From Streptomyces sp. GESEQ-35 (GTDB taxonomy: Bacteria > Actinomycetota > Actinomycetes > Streptomycetales > Streptomycetaceae), in NCBI RefSeq assembly GCF_017948485.1, contig NZ_JAFFSX010000002.1, positions 124,001 to 188,000 on the forward strand: a stretch of DNA of 64,000 nt, read 5' to 3'. The notes under the pieces are model-generated. The model worked only from the letters and a program-made list of their open reading frames with translations. It was not told where the DNA came from and ran no database searches. Made by a program: the position numbers and the translations under genes. This document shows positions 62,940 through 64,000 of this stretch, piece after piece; position 1 is the first letter of the stretch, and each line of letters starts with the position of its first letter.

Positions 62940-64000
62940 ATGGCACCCGGCCTTCCTACCGCCATGGACCGACCGCACTTCATCGGCATCGGCGGGGCCG
63001 GAATGTCGGGGATCGCGAAGATCCTCGCGCAGCGGGGCGCGAAGGTCGCGGGCAGTGACGCGAAGGAGTCCGCCACCGCCGAGGCGCTGCGCGCGCTGGG
63101 CGTGACCGTGCACATCGGGCATGCCACCGAGCACCTCGCCGACGACGCCAGCTGTGTCGTGGTGTCGTCGGCGATCCGCAAGGACAACCCGGAGCTCGCC
63201 CGCGCGGCCGAGCTGGGCATCCCGGTGGTGCACCGCTCCGACGCCCTCGCCGACCTGATGGGGGGCCTGCGGCCGATCGCGGTCGCGGGCACCCACGGCA
63301 AGACCACGACCACCTCCATGCTGGCCGTGTCGCTGTCCGAGCTGGGCCTGAACCCGTCGTACGCCATCGGCGGCGACCTGGACGCCCCCGGCTCCAACGC
63401 CCTGCACGGCGACGGAGAGATCTTCGTGGCCGAGGCGGACGAAAGCGACCGCAGCTTCCACAAGTACGCGCCCGAGGTCGCGATCGTCCTCAACGTGGAG
63501 CTCGACCACCACGCCAACTACGCGTCGATGGACGAGATCTACGAGTCCTTCGCGACCTTCGCGGGCAAGATCGTGCCCGGCGGCACGCTGGTGATCGCCG
63601 CGGACCAGGAGGGCGCGCGCGAGCTGGCCCGCCGGATCGAGGGCGTCCGCGTGGTGACGTACGGCGAGTCGCCGGACGCGGACGTACGGATCCTGTCGGT
63701 GCGGGCCCAGGGGCTGAAGAGCGAGGTCACGGTCGTCCTGGACGGCGCGGAGATCACCTTCACGGTCTCGGTGCCCGGCCGGCACTACGCGCACAACGCG
63801 GTCGCCGCGCTGGCCGCGGGCGTGGCGCTGGGCGTCCCCGCCGCGGAGCTCGCCCCCGCGCTGGCCGCGTACACCGGAGTCAAGCGCCGCCTCCAGCTGA
63901 AGGGCGAAGCGGCCGGCGTGCAGGTCATCGACTCCTACGCGCACCACCCGACCGAGATGACGGCCGACCTGGAGGCGATGCGGTCGGCGGCCGGCGACGC
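62940..64000 (+). CDS. murC: UDP-N-acetylmuramate--L-alanine ligase (3' truncated by window)
   Basis: The first 353 codons are present. MurC adds L-alanine to UDP-MurNAc in peptidoglycan synthesis. The N-terminal FIGIGGAGMSGIAK motif binds the nucleotide sugar, AVAGTHGKTTTTSML is the ATP P-loop, and VEADE-type ligand residues (FVAEADESDRSF), NVELDHHANY and PGRHYAHNAVAAL follow in Mur ligase order. ATG 62940 is preceded by GGGGAG at good spacing. Confidence 0.95.
   Translation, partial: MAPGLPTAMDRPHFIGIGGAGMSGIAKILAQRGAKVAGSDAKESATAEALRALGVTVHIGHATEHLADDASCVVVSSAIRKDNPELARAAELGIPVVHRSDALADLMGGLRPIAVAGTHGKTTTTSMLAVSLSELGLNPSYAIGGDLDAPGSNALHGDGEIFVAEADESDRSFHKYAPEVAIVLNVELDHHANYASMDEIYESFATFAGKIVPGGTLVIAADQEGARELARRIEGVRVVTYGESPDADVRILSVRAQGLKSEVTVVLDGAEITFTVSVPGRHYAHNAVAALAAGVALGVPAAELAPALAAYTGVKRRLQLKGEAAGVQVIDSYAHHPTEMTADLEAMRSAAGD

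Overview
The window is high-GC actinobacterial DNA, almost certainly from a Streptomyces chromosome. Evidence: strong G/C preference at third codon positions, frequent GTG starts, 4-nt ATGA/GTGA gene overlaps, Tat-type lipoprotein signals, and a gene order (chitooligosaccharide transporter, ROK regulator, xylose transporter, dxs, fadAB, rnd, hemE, hemY, hemQ, MNIO gene, zapE, murC) that I recall from the SCO6000-SCO6060 region of S. coelicolor. No rRNA, tRNA, CRISPR array, transposase or prophage was seen. It looks like chromosome core with a carbohydrate-utilisation block at the left end.

Region 1 (1-11.4 kb): a + strand operon of two ABC permeases, a binding lipoprotein, a YesL-like membrane protein and a GH42 beta-galactosidase converges on a - strand pair, GH92 alpha-mannosidase then GH67 alpha-glucuronidase. 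The pair has a LacI-type operator near its start. Together they describe import and trimming of plant hemicellulose or glycan fragments. Region 2 (11.8-20.1 kb): an NgcEFG-type chitooligosaccharide importer, a Rok7B7-type ROK regulator, then an XylFGH-type xylose importer. NgcEFG and the first transporter have no local ATPase, which fits use of a shared MsiK ATPase. Region 3 (20.2-27.2 kb): dxs, an amino-acid permease, small proteins, a 24-nt tandem repeat array, a beta-hydroxyacid dehydrogenase and a propeller-like protein.

Region 4 (27.2-34 kb): the fadA-fadB beta-oxidation operon with a TetR-type palindrome on its promoter, RNase D, and a LuxR-type response regulator. Region 5 (34-41.5 kb): hemE, rhomboid protease, a flavin disulfide reductase-like gene, DUF4349 lipoprotein, hemY and hemQ; the last two with hemE point to the coproporphyrin-dependent heme route. 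Region 6 (41.5-47.6 kb): a - strand group with a DUF692/MNIO oxidase carrying a fused accessory domain, a DUF4142 protein, a TIGR04222 membrane protein and a secreted tripeptidyl aminopeptidase-like hydrolase.

Region 7 (47.7-57.4 kb): an ArsR/VOC pair with an operator between its -35 and -10 boxes; a rifampicin monooxygenase gene with a rifamycin-associated element upstream; Pth2-like protein; polysaccharide deacetylase; a DesK/DesR-type two-component system whose regulator is frameshifted; a PhoX-like phosphatase; a slipin. Region 8 (57.5-64 kb): SulP transporter with beta-carbonic anhydrase, a small secreted protein, ZapE ATPase, a RibD-like reductase, a hypothetical protein and the 5' part of murC. 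At least five copies (and a weak sixth) of a GC-rich hairpin repeat are scattered from 30 to 61 kb, and one lies inside a reading frame.
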